A DNA stretch of 64,000 bases. Origin: Diphasiastrum complanatum. Its lineage: Eukaryota; Streptophyta; Lycopodiopsida; Lycopodiales; Lycopodiaceae. Each line of letters opens with the position of its first letter. The first letter of the stretch is position 1. The stretch is from the NCBI GenBank assembly GCA_029204225.1, contig CM055111.1, positions 17,159,019-17,223,018 of the forward strand. The letters run 5' to 3'. Both the position numbers and the translations under genes were made by a program. Below are positions 54,072 to 64,000 of the stretch, one piece after another. Below the pieces are notes generated by a model that saw only the letters and a program-made list of their open reading frames with translations, ran no database searches and was not told the DNA's origin.

Positions 54072-54463
54072 AGATTTAAATTTTGTTGATATGCAGAGAT
54101 GTATAATCCATGCATCTTGTATTTGGTTTGTGTCATTGAATATGTCAAATGTTAGGAGCATTATTTGTCGTTTGTCTAGATGTTTACATAAGATAATAAG
54201 TGAAAGCTAATGAATGTGAAATCCATAAATATGTAAATATGTAGAAGCGTGCAATTCTTTGAGTCCATTGAATATTAACAAGTTGAAAAGAAAAATGGTC
54301 TAATAGATACATTGGTATGTTCATACTTTTTAAACAAAGAGGTAATTTATATTCATATGCAACATTTATCAATTATTGGAAGGAAATGTTTATCAAGCAT
54401 TGTTTCAAACTACTTCTTGTTATTTTGGTATATAGGATTCTTCATCCTCATTTAGCGTTGGAG

Positions 54464-55462
54464 ACAATAATCCTCGTAATGGTCGACGTAGATGACGAAT
54501 GCAATACAACGGTCCTCATATAAAACAATTACCTCGTCGTCAACGTCAAGACTTAAAAGAGATGATGAAAATTGATGAGCACATTAATCAAGAGACTAAT
54601 GCATCTGAATCTAGCTCATCTAGATCTACTTCTTCACAAACAAATTCCAACGATGAAAATGAGCTTCCAATGGTCAAGTTAAATGGAGCACTAAGAAGTA
54701 TATATGGCTTACATCCTCAATATCGGAGTATTATAGAAAACTATCTACAAACTACTTCTCTCCAGCCTGGGTTTCGATTAAGGGAAACTATGGAATATGT
54801 TTTAAAGTACGAGCAACGAGAACAAAGGCTTAAGATGAAAGCTGAAAGGAAAGAAGAACAATCTAGGTGGTTTGAGAAAATGAAGATGCGAATTCAGAAC
54901 TTACTGAGTGTATATACTAAAGCATCAACAGATGGACAATGGGAATGAAAGGGAAGAAACTTATGAAGATGAAGATGATCCCAACAATGAGTCTAATGAG
55001 CAAAGTGACAACGACAAAGCGGATGAGCGAAGCAAGGACAATGATTCGGATGAGCAAAGCGACAATAAAAGTCAAGTCCCAGGTCCAGATATAGTTGCAG
55101 ACAACAAAAGTCCAATTCAAGATTCGGACCAAGTTGCAACAGCAGATGGTAAAAATCAGGATGTGAAGATAATTGAACATCCTTTTGAGTTTAACTTCAA
55201 CCATCAAACTCTCGAACTTGACCTACATCGATGCATTAATCTGGTGAATGATCAAGCAACTATGGGTCATCAAAATGAGAAGATTATTATGCTCAAAGAA
55301 AGTCGATCAAGACGTTCACCAAAATTTCAGAATGAGGACTATATGGCACCGGTATTCCATGGCTTGAAATTGAGTGACTATTTAAAGGATCCGCGATCTG
55401 CGAACCAGTTCAATTTGATTTGGGAGCCTTTGAGAATATTTTTATTTTTGACAACAATCTAA
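54464..55462 (+). pseudogene. Acidic coiled-coil ORF of unknown family, copy B (longer)
   Basis: Same as 9323-9982 but keeps its 3' part. The acidic DEQSDN-repeat region continues into NHQTLELDLHRCINLVND, KESRSRRSPKFQNEDYM and a stop at 55462. The frame change at about 54908-54948 is shared with copy A. Family not recognised. The layout (Ser-rich linker, charged helix, very acidic region, basic patch) could suit a gag-like or chromatin-associated protein. Confidence 0.45.
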
Positions 55463-55650
55463 TGGAGTATGAGGTATTCAACAACGATATTGTCAACAAT
55501 GAAGAGATTTCATTATTCCATATAATCTAACTTGTATCAATACCTTGGATTATTGTTCAATGTCTCATAACTTCAGTTGGAGAACCCTATTCCCAGAGAT
55601 TCTCTAGAACTCAAAAGCCAATATGTAACTCACGTGCATATTTAGCATGT

Positions 55651-56343
55651 ATGGATGTGAAGAAATATTGGGAATATTCTCTCAGTCAACCAATACTCTA
55701 TAGGAAGCTGATTTTAAAATATGCCATCAATCTATATCAGTTTGTTTGGAGAAGTTCGCATTGCTCAATCGATACTAACTCAGTGAATCTTTCATTCAAT
55801 AATGTCAACAATGATTGTTCATCAATGGTTATTTGGAACAATCGAAACATCAAATCCTTGGTTCAACTTTGGAATGTATTTTCACTATTTGGGATTGATG
55901 CTTCAACAATTTATATGGGCAACTGCAAATTTTATATTTCAAAACGAGAGTCCATTTTAGAGATCAATCAGGTTGAATATCTACAACCACCTATGAATGA
56001 GGTATTGACCAAATTTGAAGAAATATATTGTGGTCAAGAGTATGCCCAGAGACATGTGTCAATATTTATGCCGACTACTTCATTTGGAACATTTATATAC
56101 GAACATCAATTCATGACTACCATTTTTTATGAAAGAATTGTACAAGCAATATGGATCTTTCATCAGCCTCTTCTTCGACCATTATTTTTTCCCAATGGAA
56201 AAGCAAGTTGCAGACCTTCAACAAGCACTTTTCAATTTAGGTACCTACTACCATGTGTCTCAGATTTAGTAGACCCCGTCCATCATACTCTCACATTTTC
56301 ACTTTTACCTTTGTATCATTGCTACCCACCATTGATTTTTTGA
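55651..56343 (+). CDS. 230-codon ORF present only in copy B, unknown
   Basis: An uninterrupted ORF starts MDVKKYWEYSLSQPILYRK, with aromatic and hydrophobic residues throughout and a Pro-rich end. It lies in the 1.4-kb segment that copy A lacks, about 190 bases after the acidic ORF on the same strand. No motif recognised. It could be a further part of the acidic ORF gene or of a gag region preceding the gypsy protease at 56960. Confidence 0.4.
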   Translation: MDVKKYWEYSLSQPILYRKLILKYAINLYQFVWRSSHCSIDTNSVNLSFNNVNNDCSSMVIWNNRNIKSLVQLWNVFSLFGIDASTIYMGNCKFYISKRESILEINQVEYLQPPMNEVLTKFEEIYCGQEYAQRHVSIFMPTTSFGTFIYEHQFMTTIFYERIVQAIWIFHQPLLRPLFFPNGKASCRPSTSTFQFRYLLPCVSDLVDPVHHTLTFSLLPLYHCYPPLIF

Positions 56344-56959
56344 CACTTGGCAAAAGGTGAATCTAGCTCCTAATTTCTTGTGAATACAATATACGTAATC
56401 CAATTAAAGGCTGACACTTCAGCACAAGTAGCCCATGTGCCTAAATTTTAAAGCTCTCTGAAGGGCTAGAATTTAATCATTTTAGTCTCTGACCGTTAGT
56501 TTTTTGACACGTCATGAAAATTTAAAATTTCTTTGTCATTTGTATACTTCCATCAAAAGATTTGCATTGGTATTAAGGTTCAAAGTGGCATTTGGCCTTG
56601 ACTTGCATTTATGTTTGGCGGTTCCATTCTTTGAGTTGCCAGTCCTCTTCCAAGTGACATACTAGAGCAATCTTGGGTCAAAATTGACCGTTCCTAAAAG
56701 GCAAAGAGATTTTTCTATTAGTCATAATATTGATAAGTACATTAAAATGTTGGATTGTTCTACTATCAAAATTGATTCATCTGAATAATCGATTCTTAAT
56801 CTAGATCTATTCATTATCCAATTTTGTAGTTTTATTCGTGTTTCTACACAATCTATAGAAATACTCGGGAATCGCTCAATATGTGGCTCCGACATATCAG
56901 ATAAGGCTAAAAGCATGGTTTGGTGGTATAACATAGACTTTCAAGGACACTACCTTTTT
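56344..56959. other. Non-coding stretch before the gypsy protease, copy B
   Basis: Counterpart of about 9983-10380 from 56556 on. Read on the plus strand it shows broken coding-like pieces (KLTVPKRQRDFSIS) that may be gypsy gag. No intact gene. Confidence 0.4.
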
Positions 56960-57717
56960 TGGGTAGAAATCTATTTATGTTTTCTATTGGAGGAGAGATC
57001 CATTGTAGTCAGCTTGGACATGTTATGAAATTCTGCCTTGAGCGACAAAAAGGTGCAGCTCAATTAATTGAGATGTCAGGTTAAGAAAATCTTAAGCTAG
57101 AAATCAATATAGTTAATTGTGAGTGCGATTGTTCTCTTAGTACTACCTCATTCTTGCCAAATGATTTATTTCATTTGAAAGGCACTATAAATGGACATGA
57201 AGTTAGTATTTTAGTGGACAGTGGATCTACTCATAATTTTCTTAACTCTAGTCTTGTGCAGAAACTCGGCCTCAAAACTGAAGTCAGTAACCATCGATAT
57301 CGAGTATATCTAGCTTGAGGTGCAAAGTTGGAAACGTGAGATGCTAAAGTTCCAAGGCTCTCAATTTGGATCCAAGATTATAGAGAGTTAATTGATTTTC
57401 ATGTTTTAGATTTAGCACGTACAGACATAATTCTAGGATACGAGTGGTTATTTAATAAGCATTCTGATATAGATTTTGAGAAGCATGTTCTCTCCTTTCA
57501 GGAGGGTAAAGAAATAGTTACATTGTTTGGAGACAATTTTGTACATCCATCTGGGATGAGTCCATTTGCTAATGTGATGAAAATTTTTTATTCACATTAT
57601 GAAGTTTACTCCTTATTTGCCAAGCCAATTTTGGATTTATCTAAAATGTATCTAAGTAGTTTTGAATTGTCACAAATTCTAAACTCGGTAGACTTAGATC
57701 AGGAGCAAAAATTCTAA
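56960..57717 (+). pseudogene. Ty3/gypsy gag-end and protease remnant, copy B
   Basis: Counterpart of 10339-11049. It keeps the protease motif LVDSGSTHNFL and the distal ARTDIILGYEWLFNK that copy A lost, but has TAA at about 57081 and TGA at about 57318 where copy A is open. Confidence 0.85.
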
Positions 57718-57749
57718 ACACCCGACTCCACTACATTCGATTAAGTCAC

Positions 57750-57875
57750 AACTATATCAATTAATCAACTTTAAAGTGTTATCCTCTTGGGGTTTGACAT
57801 CAAATACTACACAGTTCTATCATATCTCTATTAATATATCATGACATATGCCAATTTTGGAGCCATTGTCGGGGA
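57750..57875 (+). other. Gypsy LTR end and tRNA-Asp primer-binding site, copy B
   Basis: TGGAGCCATTGTCGGGGA at 57858-57875 matches the tRNA-Asp complement at 15 of 18 positions. With copy A, the ancestral site would differ at one position. Confidence 0.75.
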
Positions 57876-57963
57876 TAGCCAAATAAAGTTGATACAAAAT
57901 TGACAAATCCACCACCATTTCTAGTGTATGTTAGACAGAGTTGCTTGACTGGCACAAACACTT

Positions 57964-58110
57964 CCTACAACAATCTATTGTGACAATCAAAGCACAATAG
58001 CGTTATCTCTCAATCCAAGATTTGATTGTCGAAGGAAACATATTGAAAACATGTATTATTACTTTAGAGAGAAAGTGCATAACAAGGAAGTAGCATTGGT
58101 TTTTTACAAA
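57964..58110 (+). pseudogene. Ty1/copia RNase H, 5' part, copy B
   Basis: Counterpart of 11292-11438. IYCDNQSTIALSLNP is retained, but VFYK replaces VFCK before the solo LTR. Confidence 0.9.
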
Positions 58111-58923
58111 TGTTAGCATCTATGCTAACACACACAAAAAACAAAAAAAGAGAAATAAAACTCCGTGGCATGTGTTTTGTAAGTCCACGTATGAGTGCCC
58201 GTTAATAAATTTCCATCGTGGCATGTGTTTTGTAAGCCCATGAGTAGAAGCTTAAATAATAATAAAAAAGCTTAAACTTAGATTTAGAATTGACTTAGGA
58301 AACCTAAGATTAAAAATATGTTGTCTTAAGTTTTTCTAAGTTCAAAAGTTTTGAGGTTCTAAATCCTAAGTTAGAAGTTCTAGAAAGGCTAGAAATAGAT
58401 TAGTCCCATATGTTAGTGGATACTTATGCAAGACCCTCCTTGCCGTAAAAGGAGAGTTATTTGTCTTGTAGATAACACTTTTGAGATTATGCTAATCTCT
58501 CTTGAGATTATCTTGCTATTTCACTTGTGTTCCCATTGGAAGGTGCATAGCTCGAGGGAAGGTGCTCAGGCCTCCTCTTGCCTCCTTTCATTGGTTCTTT
58601 TATTGTGGCATGTTAATTTATTGATGTTTAGTTTAGCCGCAATCTATTATTTCAATCCCTTTGGGTGTTAATTTAGAATCTAGCTTAATCACCTTGCTAG
58701 TTGGGGAAGCCTTAGTAAGGTTTTGTTTCTTGTCCTCTTAGTTAGTTTCATTTCTATTTCGAGCACTAGTTGGATAACCCGTAGTGCTTCCATCATTGTT
58801 TTCTATTTCGGCATTTCCGTTTGAAGCTTGGTAGAAACTTAGAAAGTGGACGATCCTCTCTATACTACACCACATCGTGAGTAGATCTAGCCAAACATTC
58901 ACAAATCAGATTTAATTCCAACA
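58111..58923 (+). mobile_element. Solo LTR in copia RNase H, copy B
   Basis: 813 bases, TGTTAGCATC to TTCCAACA, at the same site as 11440-12241. Left flank ACAAA, right flank GCAGA. Confidence 0.8.
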
Positions 58924-58925
58924 GC

Positions 58926-59120
58926 AGAACAAACTACATGGCAGCAGATTACTTCACAAAGGCTCTATCCAAGGAGCAACATCTCAGATTTAATGATATG
59001 TTAAATCTGCAGATGACTCAGGCCGACAATTCGGAGTCGGCCGACAAATCTGAGGCAGCCAACAATTCAAACCTTAACATTTTTCACCTTTGCGAATTTT
59101 TGTGTCTTGACCATTTCTAG
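58926..59120 (+). pseudogene. Ty1/copia RNase H, 3' end, copy B
   Basis: RTNYMAADYFTKALSKEQH and the Ala/Asp/Ser tail, as at 12244-12438. Confidence 0.9.
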
Positions 59121-59639
59121 GCACCTTCATCTTTTTTGCGCCTTCGAGATTTTTGCACCTAAACCGTTGTAAGGAACCTTCGTATTTTTATGCCTCACTT
59201 TTTGGGGAACCTTCGGGATTTGCATGCCTTCACTGTTCAAAGGCACTTTCGGATTTTTCGGTTTTTTTCAACAGTGGCAAACGGATGTCGCCAACTTATC
59301 ATAAACCCTAAAAATAACTGGACTACTAAATATCCCAAGGGCAATTACCCACTTTGTACATATACAAAGACTGGCATAAATAACATTCAATGATTGTAAG
59401 ATATTTTTTGAAGACACTTGTATATATAAACTAGCTAAATCAGGCTATGTACGTGTTGCTTTTAACATTAATAGAGTTTCTGTAGCTAGCGTTATCACTC
59501 TCAACAAGCTGAAGTTATTATTTCAAGCCATTGTACTCACTGTTGATATTAATCAGAGTGCAATCTTCTGTCTCACTATTGTATTGTTCATTTGCGCAAT
59601 TTTGTATGAATGATTCATTTTGAATATTTATGCTGCTCA
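59121..59639. repeat. CACCTTCGG-motif cluster and non-coding stretch, copy B
   Basis: Counterpart of 12439-12952 with the same irregular motif repeats at 59120-59260. No gene. Confidence 0.6.
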
Positions 59640-60985
59640 CTATTGCATTTCCACTCCTACACGCCTACGCTCAAAGCTTTGAGCTTCTGCTGCATGTCGT
59701 CTCACAACATGCACGAATTTACCAGGTGCAAGTTCAATTAGCTCTGTTGAATCTGGTAAAATAATATCTTCCATCATATTGGCCTTCGTATGGCCATGAA
59801 TTTTGAGCATGGTTGTCTCCACAGATTTATTCTTGTCGTCAACTTGGGGTTTATTACCGAATTCTTATTCGGATTCGTTAGATTCATGAGATTCATCGTT
59901 AGCATCTTGATCAGAATCTTCAGAATTCTTGTCTGCAACTATTGGTTCTTTAAAAGAAATATCTACTTTAGTAATGCAGACGTCGAAAAATTCTTCTTCA
60001 TCATCCGATAAATCATTATTCTCATAGCATTCAAAATATTTAACTTCGATATATGAATTAGCATAGAATATATTGAGTGCATAAGAAAAATCCTTAGAGG
60101 TAATGGACATTGGAGTTTCTCCTTGATATCTGTCTCAACTCCAAGTTATAATTTGTTCTACTAGCTTTCCACAATTATTAGTTTTGGGAGTTTGGAATCT
60201 TAGTTCTCTGGACTTCCATGTAAACTTGCATTAGATTAATAAAGCCAAGGCCATCCAATCAACACAACATAAGAGGGCAAACCGAGTGGTTTGATAACAA
60301 TAAAGTTCATCGTAAAAGGCTTGGCTTACATATATATAGTGATGTCCTTTAATTCACCAACAAGCTTTCTTCGTGTCGAATTGGCCAACTTGATATTTCC
60401 TTGAGTTGGTTGAATATCAGTCAAACCTAGGGCATGAACAATGTCTTTTGTTATAATATTGACACTCGAACCTGATTCAATTGGCACGTTTTTGATTAAA
60501 CATCCAACAATTGTAAAGTCGATTTCTGGTGCACCGAGATCTCCCAAATCAACAAATAGTATGCCAACATCTACTAGAGAAATTCTTTTTTTCTTTTTAG
60601 GAACAGAAAGACCTTTTAATCGTTTGAGATAATAAGTCTTGTCTCCCAACAATTGTTCGTCGAAAGTTATATTGGGACGAAAAGAGACAATATCAGTTGC
60701 AATTCTGTTTTCACTTTTGTGATAGGCTTGTCAATCGTGGCATAAAAAAATTTGGTCTTCTTGATTTCAACATCATCTTCCTTGAATGTGACTTTCTTCT
60801 CTACAGCAACTGTTTGTAATTCAGAATTGATAATTTCTTTAGCTTCTGCAAAAATATTCTTCGAAAATAGCTTGGTGGCATCATGATCATAATTAGGATC
60901 ATCGTTAAGATCTTCTTTCGTTACGGATTGGTGCGATGATTTCTTCTTCGAGGAATTTCTTTTCTTCTTCGAAGAAACTATCGAG
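59640..60985 (-). pseudogene. Second Ty3/gypsy-like protease remnant, copy B
   Basis: The minus-strand ORF at 60652-60326 has PKKKKRISLVDVGILF, the protease-like core NVPIESGSSVNII (Glu where the catalytic Asp is expected), ALGLTDIQPTQGNIKLANS and ELKDITIYM. It is open further than in copy A. The acidic ORF follows in two pieces (60110-59865 and 59822-59640). Confidence 0.7.
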
Positions 60986-61207
60986 TCAAGTTTCGAGGGG
61001 CCTTAGATTGATGTCTGCAAGCAGTTGCCTTAGCGAAATCACTTCTTTGGTTGCATTTGTGATAGCCATGTATTCAAATTTCGTTGATGATAATGCAACT
61101 GAGGTCTGTTTTTGACTGTTCCATGAGATTGGGCCTTGGTTGTATAAAAATACAAATCTAGAAGTTGATTTTATGGTAGCGACATATTTTGCCTGTGTAG
61201 GCTTCAA
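60986..61207 (-). pseudogene. Ty1/copia RNase H fragment (minus), copy B
   Basis: An open 73-residue reading: STSRFVFLYNQGPISWNSQK, TSVALSSTKFEYMAI and EVISLRQLLADI. Clear copia RNase H. Confidence 0.9.
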
Positions 61208-61521
61208 GGATGTTGGCGGTTTGGCTTCCTCCGTAGCAGATCATTAGAGAAAATATGGGCCCAAAGAGGGCCCTATAAGAAATGCCATGTAGGAGAGAGA
61301 AAATTAATTATAAAGTAATTATAATATCATTTTCTAACTTATTTACACATCTGCCTGCACTACTTTCCATGTAAATGAATGCACCTTAGTTTAGTCACAT
61401 CAAACTCACTGGTGTTTAACCATAGTTAAAATATAATTTTTCAAAATGCTGAAATATTCCCTCCCAATAGTTGGGAACACTCAAAAATTTGAATTAGGAG
61501 TGACATCTCCGAAAAAAGCCT
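61208..61521. other. Intergenic, possible promoter of the two-exon gene, copy B
   Basis: Counterpart of 14519-14832, with the same GGGCCCTATAAG. No gene. Confidence 0.35.
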
Positions 61522-62981
61522 ATGCCATCTCTATCTCCAGCAGAGTTGTTAGCGCCATCTCGAGTTTTGTTACTGTCATTATGTTGTTTGTTACTATACT
61601 ATTGTACTGATGACAAAGCTTTATCATCTTCATGTGGATCTGTCACCAAAATATGCTCCGCTCAGGACGAGAAATTCAAAACAACCCAAATTGTCAACTT
61701 TTGATATGATCCAATACAGGGAGGAAAAGCTAAAACATGTAGATTTATGGTCATCAGGAACATTGTATCCTATTGATCCATGTTCATTGCAGCATCCAGA
61801 TTTTCATTCGGTGATTAAGTTAATGATCTATACGTGTCATGGTACAAATGGCCTTTTGGGTTACTGTGAGAATTTGATGCTCTATGGGAATGCACATTTA
61901 ATGCAAAGAATACATTATTTGGAAGGGGAATCAAGGAAAACATCAAAGGAGTGCGAAGAAAAATCTACAAAGATGAAAACTTGTTTGGATAAAAATGAGA
62001 TGCTCAAGGAGGGGATCCAAAGGTTGAAATCTTCTTTGCATCATTATACAACTAGTAATGATGAGATAAAAATTGCATTTCAATCCATCCATATCTCATT
62101 TTTATCTCTTGTTAAAGATATGGATGTGCTCAACAGAAAGGTCCGAAGCAACAAGAAACAAAGACTGGTAAACAAGGATATATGTGATCTATCATCCAAA
62201 GGAGGTCATAGAAAAAGACGAATCCATGCATTCAAGTGAGTTATAGCTTATTTGGTACTGAAAATTGCTTGAACTTTTTGATTTATTCATAATCACTAAT
62301 TTTGTTATTTATTCATTTCAACTTTCTGTTGATTTGTTTATTATATAGTGCTGTTAATACTATGAGTGTCCTAATTTCTACTGACATTTTCATGAGCATT
62401 ATGTTTGCAATGCAGATCAGCATTGGTTGTTGAAGACCATTTGGCCGATGAGATTTCAATTGGAAACTCACTAGGCTCTATCTTGACTTCTAAATCTATG
62501 AAATCAATATTAAATAATAATAAAATGAAAAAGATTAAGGCTTCAGTTACTGATAGCATTATGGATGAAGTTGAAAACATATTAGACACTACATTGCTTC
62601 AGGGGGCATGTGATTTTTCTAGCATCAGTAGGGAAGCATATGCAACAATGTTTAAGATGATAAAGGAGGCATTTGCACAGGTAAATATTAAAAAGTTTCC
62701 AATCCCACGACCATTTCATCCTTTAAAAAAACGAGACATGTTAAACCATGGTATGCAGACAATAGTTGGTAATCCATCTCATATCAATGAAGTGTATTGC
62801 TCGAAAGGAGAAAGTCTATAACAATTCCAATAGTTTATTTATTGACATTCAATGGTTTTACAGAAGAATTCAAATTCGTCATAATACAAAATCGACGGAT
62901 TATAAAAAATTTCAAAAAGCATGCAAATTTATACAAGCCAGTAGGCTATACACACACAATAAAATTTTGTATATTAAATAA
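61522..62981 (+). pseudogene. Two-exon coiled-coil gene, copy B (nearly open)
   Basis: After a one-base insertion at about 61617 (GACAAAGC versus GACAAAC in copy A), exon 1 is open from 61610 to the GTGAGT donor at 62236. It carries DLWSSGTLYPIDPCSL, YCENLMLYGNAHLMQRIHYL and a charged helix. The intron is 62236-62415 (180 bases, TGCAG acceptor). Exon 2 reads ALVVEDHLADEISIGNSLGS to a stop at 62821. A five-base deletion (GCATA) there cuts the tail that copy A keeps to 16291. About 340 codons are continuous after splicing. No domain recognised. Confidence 0.6.
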
Positions 62982-63044
62982 AAATATTTACAAAGTACAA
63001 TTCAGCAGTATGTAGTCTGCTTCCGATATTTTTTCCAATGGAAG

Positions 63045-63585
63045 TTACAACTTAGAATCATGCAACAATTTTCTTCTTTCGTATGGATCCAATAGCTCAT
63101 AGTTTTCATGCTTACTCAGATCAACGTAAGTAGCATACACTACAAAATGGGATGATCTGAGCATGGAATTCACTGGTCCATATCCTAAAATTTTAACCGC
63201 AGTAGTTGTCTTTACAAAAATTATTTTATGCACCTTATTTCATAAAATTATGTCCTCCAAGAAAATGAGACAGTGCCTTGATTGCCATAATCATAGTTTC
63301 ACCATGTTGATGAAACTTTGAATGTGCAACACTTATCTCATTATTCTTGAAGGACGTTAGATAGTGCCCGAGTGCATAATCTCTTGAAAATTCTCCCGCA
63401 GAAGATCTCTAGTACTTGATAAAAGACAAAAACTTACGCATTCAGCTTTGTCTTCTCTGATTATTGTCTCTTCATCAATATTATGTCCACCTTTTGATGT
63501 CAATATTGTTGGTGAATAGACAGTTGGCCGTGGAAAACCAAGTTGACTTTGGATTCTAAGAAACTCCTCCTTGGAAGGTAGATCA
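63045..63585 (-). pseudogene. 3' part of the minus-strand unknown gene, copy B
   Basis: Counterpart of about 16370-16990. It reads SPTILTSKGGHNIDEETII near 63500 and the 62-residue piece 63233-63045. About 94 bases including the last intron's acceptor are deleted near 63402. The rest of the gene and its promoter are absent from the window in this copy. Confidence 0.5.
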
Positions 63586-64000
63586 TGTGAAAAATACAGA
63601 TCCTAAGTGGATCTAAACTCCAAGATCATTGGCTTGAATGCTTGCACTCCAAACTACATAAGCTAGGAATTGGCAACACATTCTATGCTACCTAGAATGC
63701 AAAGAACTTGATCAAAAAGCATTTACCACAAATGAAAACTTCCATAAACATCAAGTGCGGCCCAAAATAGCATTATACAGTCCATAATACATCAGCCTAC
63801 CACTTTTGGAAAGCACCTAAGATCATACACAATAGCTTGAGGACAATACACACAACAATGCTCTCAATGGAGGAAGAAACAATGACAATGATCTATTGAT
63901 CTCAATGAAGCATACAAAAGGTTTCTCCAACCTGTTCTCCACGAATTTCAGCCTAATATAGGTGAGAGAGATGACTCTCTCTCCTCTCTCTAGAACTTAG
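63586..64000. mobile_element. Possible LTR retrotransposon beginning in copy B
   Basis: At 63586 copy B departs from copy A with TGTGAAAAATACAG. TG is the usual first dinucleotide of an LTR, and the window ends 415 bases later, too soon to see an LTR end or primer site. The alternative is that this is simply the edge of the duplication. Confidence 0.4.

Larger units (their letters stand above)
43770..63586. repeat. Copy B of the large direct segmental duplication
   Basis: Matches copy A from its first base (A1 = B43770). Homology ends at GATCAT (63581-63586), where TGTGAAAAATACAG begins instead of the gene sequence seen in copy A. Copy B is longer because it keeps segments missing in A: about 480 bases of copia protease (46900-47300), about 1.2 kb at 50165-51393, about 235 bases at 52982-53216, about 1.4 kb at 55112-56555, and 87 bases of gypsy protease. 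Confidence 0.95.

Overview
The window looks like nuclear DNA of a land plant with a large, repeat-rich genome. The evidence is plant-type Ty1/copia and Ty3/gypsy elements, CACTA (TNP2-type) transposon domains, a gypsy primer-binding site matching plant tRNA-Asp, GT-AG introns, long CT/GA/CA microsatellites, and one host gene for a plastid-type EamA transporter. The species cannot be named from sequence alone. A seed-free plant or a gymnosperm is a guess. No rRNA, tRNA, CRISPR or bacterial-type gene was recognised.

Layout. (1) Positions 1-16991 (copy A) and 43770-63586 (copy B) are direct copies of one block, roughly 95-97 % identical by eye, with large private indels. In order the block holds: a decayed coiled-coil ORF, a copia integrase/protease remnant (minus), a CT-rich tandem block, a CACTA DUF4216 remnant (minus), a palindromic GTGGAT array, a CACTA Transpos_assoc remnant (plus), a decayed SET-domain gene, an acidic coiled-coil ORF, a gypsy protease remnant with tRNA-Asp primer-binding site, a copia RNase H split by a solo LTR, a minus-strand gypsy protease, a minus-strand copia RNase H, a two-exon coiled-coil gene, and the 3' part of a minus-strand unknown gene. 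(2) Positions 16992-20400 complete that unknown gene and add a divergently placed histone-H3-like gene with an unusual C-terminal extension. The two are separated by a tandemly duplicated promoter region rich in ACGTG motifs. (3) Positions 21775-33400 are a field of copia remnants in both orientations. (4) Positions 35340-38269 hold the EamA transporter gene in four exons on the minus strand. (5) Positions 39278-43725 hold a possible SINE and two copia reverse transcriptase/RNase H fragments facing each other as an inverted repeat. (6) Copy B follows, and at 63586 a sequence starting TGTGAAAAA replaces the expected continuation, perhaps a fresh LTR insertion.

Almost every coding region is broken by stops or frameshifts. 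The EamA gene is nearly intact, with one extra base in a homopolymer. The two-exon coiled-coil gene is open in one copy or the other along its length. Comparing the copies separates lesions older than the duplication (shared) from younger ones (private). The regions least explained by known elements are the H3-like/unknown-gene divergent pair with its duplicated promoter, the palindromic GTGGAT array, and the SET-domain gene inside the mobile-element block.
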